A stretch of DNA of 9,121 bases. It comes from Anaerolineae bacterium (lineage in GTDB: Bacteria > Chloroflexota > Anaerolineae > JADYZS01). Shown here piece after piece: positions 6,177 to 9,121 of this stretch; within the stretch, counting starts at the first letter, position 1, and each line of letters opens with the position of its first letter. The stretch spans positions 1 to 9,121 of the forward strand of contig JADYZS010000068.1 of NCBI GenBank assembly GCA_020853075.1, given 5' to 3'. The notes under the pieces are model-generated. The model was not told the DNA's origin, did not search any database, and saw only the letters and a list, made by a program, of their open reading frames with translations. Position numbers and translations under genes: made by a program.

Positions 6177-7082
6177 CTATATGAGCCCCTGTTTCTTCAT
6201 CAGATTCTTCAGCGTCGTTTTCTGCTCATCGGTCAGAGGGTAGAAGGGCGCGCGGGAATAGCCGCCGTATTGCCCCATCATCTCCAGGCCGGCGCGGTAG
6301 ACGGCGAGGTCGTTGACCGGCCCCAGTTGCTGCTGCATGTAGAGGTTGAGGAAGGGGAGAAGTTCGTTCCAGATATGCCGCGCCATTGCCACATCCCCAG
6401 CCTGGCACTCACGCCACAAATCCACACAACGGGCCGGTAGGAAATTCAGGAAGCCGCTCACCCAGCCGTGCGCCCCGGCCAGGAGCCCCTCTAACGCGGC
6501 CTGGAAGGAGCCGTAGAAGACCCGCAGCCGGTCGCCGCACAGATAGAGGAGATTGTGCACCGGCACCACGCTCTCAAAGGTGGACTTGATGCTCTGGAGT
6601 ACCCCCTCGTCCACCATCTTCGCCACGTCCCACGGGGTCAGTTCAGCGCAGCCCGCGTAAGCCGGATTGTTGTAGAGCATGATGGGGAGTTTGGTTTCCC
6701 GGCGCACCGTGCGGAAGTGCTCAAGAATGGCGGGCTTGGGCGGCTTCTGGTAGTAGGGAAGGATCAGGATATAGCCTGCCGCACCCACGTCCTCGGCCTT
6801 GTGGCAACACTCAATGGTGGCGCGGGTGGAGTAGTACCCCGCACCCGCATAGACCGGCACGCGTCCGCCGGCAGCCTGCACCGCGATCTCAAAGACCCGC
6901 ACACGCTCGGAGTCGGTCAGAGCGATGAACTCACCCGAAGTGCCGCAGGAAATGATACCGTGAACGCCCTGGCGAATGAGGAAATCCACATGATTGGCAG
7001 TCGCCTTCTCGTCCAGATCGCCATCTTTCGTGAACATGGTCATCGCGGCGGGCCACACGCCGCTGATCGGTTTGTCTTTCAC
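6177..7082 (-). CDS. DapA/KDG-aldolase family class I lyase
   Basis: A 301-residue (beta/alpha)8 pyruvate-dependent aldolase of the dihydrodipicolinate synthase/N-acetylneuraminate lyase family. Seen: Gly47-Thr-Ser-Gly-Glu51 substrate carboxylate loop, Tyr137 in Tyr-Asn-Asn-Pro, and Schiff-base Lys166 in Ile-Lys-Ser-Thr. Length is normal for the family. The start is GTG at 7082, with a near-ideal AAGGAGG 9 bases upstream; the next in-frame Met is residue 14, inside the first beta strand. It is the first gene of the minus-strand block and is followed after one base by the dehydratase, so cleavage of a 2-keto-3-deoxy-aldonate to pyruvate and glyceraldehyde (or a similar aldehyde) fits better than lysine synthesis. 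That assignment is from context. Transcription probably starts from the extended -10 near 7130. Confidence 0.93.
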   Translation of the reverse strand: MKDKPISGVWPAAMTMFTKDGDLDEKATANHVDFLIRQGVHGIISCGTSGEFIALTDSERVRVFEIAVQAAGGRVPVYAGAGYYSTRATIECCHKAEDVGAAGYILILPYYQKPPKPAILEHFRTVRRETKLPIMLYNNPAYAGCAELTPWDVAKMVDEGVLQSIKSTFESVVPVHNLLYLCGDRLRVFYGSFQAALEGLLAGAHGWVSGFLNFLPARCVDLWRECQAGDVAMARHIWNELLPFLNLYMQQQLGPVNDLAVYRAGLEMMGQYGGYSRAPFYPLTDEQKTTLKNLMKKQGLI

Positions 7083-7091
7083 GCCTAGATG

Positions 7092-7098
7092 CCTCCTT
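7092..7098 (-). promoter_or_regulatory. Strong ribosome binding site before a GTG start
   Basis: The minus strand reads AAGGAGG, 9 bases before the GTG at 7082. It fixes the non-ATG start of the aldolase. Confidence 0.8.
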
Positions 7099-7127
7099 GC
7101 AATCTCTGGTTATGATATGGTGCGTGC

Positions 7128-7136
7128 ATTATACCA
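7128..7136 (-). promoter_or_regulatory. Extended -10 promoter of the aldolase-dehydratase block
   Basis: The minus strand reads TGGTATAAT: perfect TATAAT (7133-7128) with TGn in front. No good -35 is seen at 16-18 bases. Predicted start of transcription is near 7121, leaving a leader of about 40 bases that carries the AAGGAGG site. Confidence 0.7.
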
Positions 7137-7148
7137 CAGGGGCGCACT

Positions 7149-7176
7149 TTCACGGATACGGTGCCGCGGTTATAAT
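7149..7176 (+). promoter_or_regulatory. Promoter of the glycosyltransferase operon, predicted leaderless
   Basis: Perfect TATAAT at 7171-7176 with TTCACG (4 of 6 to TTGACA) at 7149-7154 and a 16-base spacer. The ATG at 7184 begins 7 bases after the box, where transcription itself should begin. There is no SD in the intervening bases, so the mRNA is probably leaderless. Confidence 0.7.
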
Positions 7177-7183
7177 GCGTCCT

Positions 7184-8317
7184 ATGCGCGTCGTTTTCGT
7201 CAGTTACTTCTACGACCGGGATTTGACGACACCCGCTGCCTTGCTGGAGCGCTACTTCACCCTCACTGGCTGGGCGGATGCGCTGGTGGAGGTCGGCGCG
7301 CAGGTGGCGGTGGTGCAACGCTTCGGCCACGATGCCGAGGTAGTTCGCAACGGCGTCGTCTATACCCTCGCGCGCGACCCCGCGCGCCGGTTCGGTGGCC
7401 TGTTGGATTGGCCGCACCGTATCAACCAAGCCGTGGTTGCGCAACGGCCCGACGTGGTGCACGTCAATGGCCTCGCCTTCGCCCGCCAGGCCCGGCTCCT
7501 CAAACGTGCATTGAGATATGTGCCGCTCTTCTTGCAGGATCACGCGGACGCACCGCCAAAGCGCTGGCTGCACAAGGTTAGTCTGCGGCTGGCCTTGCGC
7601 CAGATGGACGGTTTTGGCTTCGCGGCGCGCGACCTGGCACGCCCCTGGCTGGATAGTGGCCTCCTACCGGCCAACGCGCCGCTCTTTGAGTTGATGGAGG
7701 GGTCCAGCCTCTTTGGTCTGGACACGCGCTCCGCAGCCCGCGCTCGTACCGGACTGGCAGGCGATCCCCTCTGCTTGTGGGTGGGGCGGCTTAATTCCAA
7801 CAAGGACCCCTTGACGGTGTTGAAAGGCTTTGCTCGTGCGCTGCCTCATCTACCGCGTGCACGGCTGGTGATGGTTTACGGCGAGGCAGAATTGCTGCAT
7901 GATGTGCAAGAGTGGCTGAAAGGGGACGCCGACACAGCCGGGCACGTGACCCTCCTGGGCTCCTTGCCTCACCGGGATCTTGAGGCCATCTACAACAGTG
8001 CCGACTTCTTCCTCCTAGGGAGCCACCACGAAGGGAGCGGATATGCCGTGTTAGAGGCGCTCTCCTGTGGCGTGGTGCCGATTGTCACGAATATCCCCTC
8101 GTTCCGCACACTGACCGGCGATGGCACTATGGGAGGGCTGTGGCCGGTGGGCGATGCCGATGCCCTCGCGCGCACGCTGGTGGACTGGCACGAGCGGCTG
8201 CAGCCCGATGCGCCGGAGAAGATGCGCGCCTTCTTTGACCAGAATTTCAGTTTCTCCGCCATCGGACGCAAAGCCCTGGCGGCCTACGCGGCGCTGATAG
8301 AAGGGGCGCGGCCATGA
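7184..8317 (+). CDS. GT4-family glycosyltransferase
   Basis: A 377-residue GT-B fold retaining glycosyltransferase, predicted to add a sugar from a nucleotide donor to a lipid-linked or surface glycan on the cytoplasmic face. Seen: an N-terminal Rossmann start 'MRVVFVSYFYDRD' and acceptor-side 'PDVVHVNGL'. Donor-site strand Val200-Gly-Arg-Leu with Lys207 follows, and the EX7E motif runs Glu283 to Glu291 in 'HHEGSGYAVLEALSCG'. The ATG at 7184 is chosen because the homology-like beta strand begins there and the TATAAT box overlaps the alternative in-frame ATG at 7175; reading still further upstream would include both promoters. It lacks an SD, consistent with a leaderless start. The stop overlaps the next glycosyltransferase as ATGA. 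Donor and acceptor cannot be told. Confidence 0.9.
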   Translation: MRVVFVSYFYDRDLTTPAALLERYFTLTGWADALVEVGAQVAVVQRFGHDAEVVRNGVVYTLARDPARRFGGLLDWPHRINQAVVAQRPDVVHVNGLAFARQARLLKRALRYVPLFLQDHADAPPKRWLHKVSLRLALRQMDGFGFAARDLARPWLDSGLLPANAPLFELMEGSSLFGLDTRSAARARTGLAGDPLCLWVGRLNSNKDPLTVLKGFARALPHLPRARLVMVYGEAELLHDVQEWLKGDADTAGHVTLLGSLPHRDLEAIYNSADFFLLGSHHEGSGYAVLEALSCGVVPIVTNIPSFRTLTGDGTMGGLWPVGDADALARTLVDWHERLQPDAPEKMRAFFDQNFSFSAIGRKALAAYAALIEGARP

Positions 8318-9121
8318 AAATCGGCCTGGTAGCACCGGGCGGCTTTGACCGTAGCGGACGCGAGCGGGTCGTGCCGGTGTTCCTCTGGCTGGTGGAGCGA
8401 CTGGCGCGCCGCCACGATGTCCACGTTTTCACCCTCTACCAGTATCCGCAACCTTGTGACTATCCGCTCCTGGGTGCGATGGTGCACAACGTCGGACCCG
8501 GCGGCAAACCTCTGCACATCCCGCGCGGCGTTCTACGCACGTTGCGTGCCCTGCAACGCGAATACGCCCGGAGGTCCTTTGATGTGCTACATGGGCTCTG
8601 GGCGGGCGAAAGCGGCTTCAGCGCGGTGGTGGCTGGCCGGGTATTGGGCGTCCCCAGCGTCCTCACGATGGCGGGAGGCGAACTGGTCGCCATGCCCGAC
8701 ATCGGCTACGGGGCGATGCTCCACCGCCGCGGGCGTTGGCTGGTAAGAACGACGCTCCGCCTCGCCAGCGCGGTCACCGTAGCCACCGAATTCATGCGGC
8801 AGCCGCTACGACGTTACCGACCCGATACGCACTTGATCCCTCTTGGCGTGGACGTGCGCCGTTTCACCCCGGCCTCGCCGCTGCCCAGCCCGCCCTGGCA
8901 TCTGTTGCACGTCGCCAGCCTCAACCGGGTGAAGGATCAGCCCACGCTCCTGCGCGCCATGCAGCAGATACGCGCCGCCGAGTCTGCGGCACACTTGGAC
9001 ATCATCGGCGAGGATACGCTGGGTGGGAAAATGCAACGGCTGGCCCGCGACCTGGGGCTGGATGACGCTGTCACCTTTCACGGTTTCCAGCCGAGCGAAT
9101 TCGTCGCCGGTTTCCTGCAAC
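8314..9121 (+). CDS. GT4-family glycosyltransferase, 3' end cut off
   Basis: 269 codons of an open frame that runs off the right edge. Seen: 'MKIGLVAPGGFDRSGRERVV' glycine-rich N-terminal loop typical of GT4 enzymes, 'FDVLHGLWAGESG', 'LTMAGGEL', 'LIPLGVDVRRFTP' at the domain junction, and the donor-site strand Val200-Ala-Ser-Leu with Lys207. The EX7E motif expected later in the C-terminal domain lies beyond the window. ATG overlaps the previous stop (ATGA), and AAGGGG ends 7 bases before it, so translation is coupled but can also initiate directly. Its donor-site Lys has the same residue number as in the upstream gene, though sequence similarity between the two looks modest. Likely partner in the same polysaccharide or glycoconjugate pathway (inference). 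Confidence 0.9.
   Translation, partial: MKIGLVAPGGFDRSGRERVVPVFLWLVERLARRHDVHVFTLYQYPQPCDYPLLGAMVHNVGPGGKPLHIPRGVLRTLRALQREYARRSFDVLHGLWAGESGFSAVVAGRVLGVPSVLTMAGGELVAMPDIGYGAMLHRRGRWLVRTTLRLASAVTVATEFMRQPLRRYRPDTHLIPLGVDVRRFTPASPLPSPPWHLLHVASLNRVKDQPTLLRAMQQIRAAESAAHLDIIGEDTLGGKMQRLARDLGLDDAVTFHGFQPSEFVAGFLQ

Noticed and set aside
7097..7183. Upstream in-frame start for the first glycosyltransferase
   Set aside because: It would place both divergent -10 boxes inside coding sequence, and the Rossmann beta strand begins at 7184.
1..9121. Defence, toxin-antitoxin, phage, CRISPR or transposase genes
   Set aside because: Every substantial gene is assigned to metabolism, redox, membrane or glycosyltransferase families; no direct-repeat array or mobile-element gene was seen.

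Overview
The window reads as GC-rich bacterial chromosome, most likely from a Chloroflexota (Anaerolineae-like) lineage. I base that on protein style only: a lipoprotein DsbA with a Pro/Thr-rich linker, GHL6-type glycosidase sequence, CCCTCACCCC-type palindromic repeats and paired GT4 glycosyltransferases. No marker gene is present, so the assignment is an inference. There are no RNA genes, transposases, CRISPR arrays or phage genes. Eight protein genes fill nearly all of the DNA, and no gap exceeds about 100 bases.

Minus-strand block (7082 down to 1), in order of transcription: a DapA/KDG-aldolase-family lyase (GTG start, 7082-6177); an enolase-superfamily sugar-acid dehydratase like D-galactonate dehydratase (6175-4964), starting one base after the lyase stop; a GHL6-type glycosidase with a GH42-like trimerisation domain (4861-2708); a small multi-pass membrane protein (TTG start, 2645-2286); a radical SAM protein (2289-958) overlapping it by ATGA; and a secreted DsbA-type thiol oxidoreductase lipoprotein with its own promoter, which runs off the left edge (873-1). 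The first three suggest a carbohydrate route: a glycosidase releases a sugar, which (after oxidation by an enzyme not seen here) is dehydrated as an aldonate to a 2-keto-3-deoxy acid and cleaved to pyruvate plus an aldehyde. The membrane protein/radical SAM pair is translationally coupled and of unknown function.

Plus-strand block (7184 to the right edge): two overlapping GT4 glycosyltransferase genes, probably the start of a surface-polysaccharide or glycoconjugate operon; the second is cut by the window edge.

The two blocks diverge from one compact control region (about 7083-7183) with two perfect TATAAT boxes back to back. The plus-strand box lies 7 bases before the ATG, predicting a leaderless mRNA. 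The other main oddity is a pair of palindromic repeats that sit in frame inside the radical SAM gene and encode a low-complexity insert just ahead of its catalytic domain. I did not find a convincing wholly new system. The most unusual points are the in-frame repeat insertion, the shared divergent promoter with a predicted leaderless start, and the incomplete sugar-acid pathway of unknown substrate.
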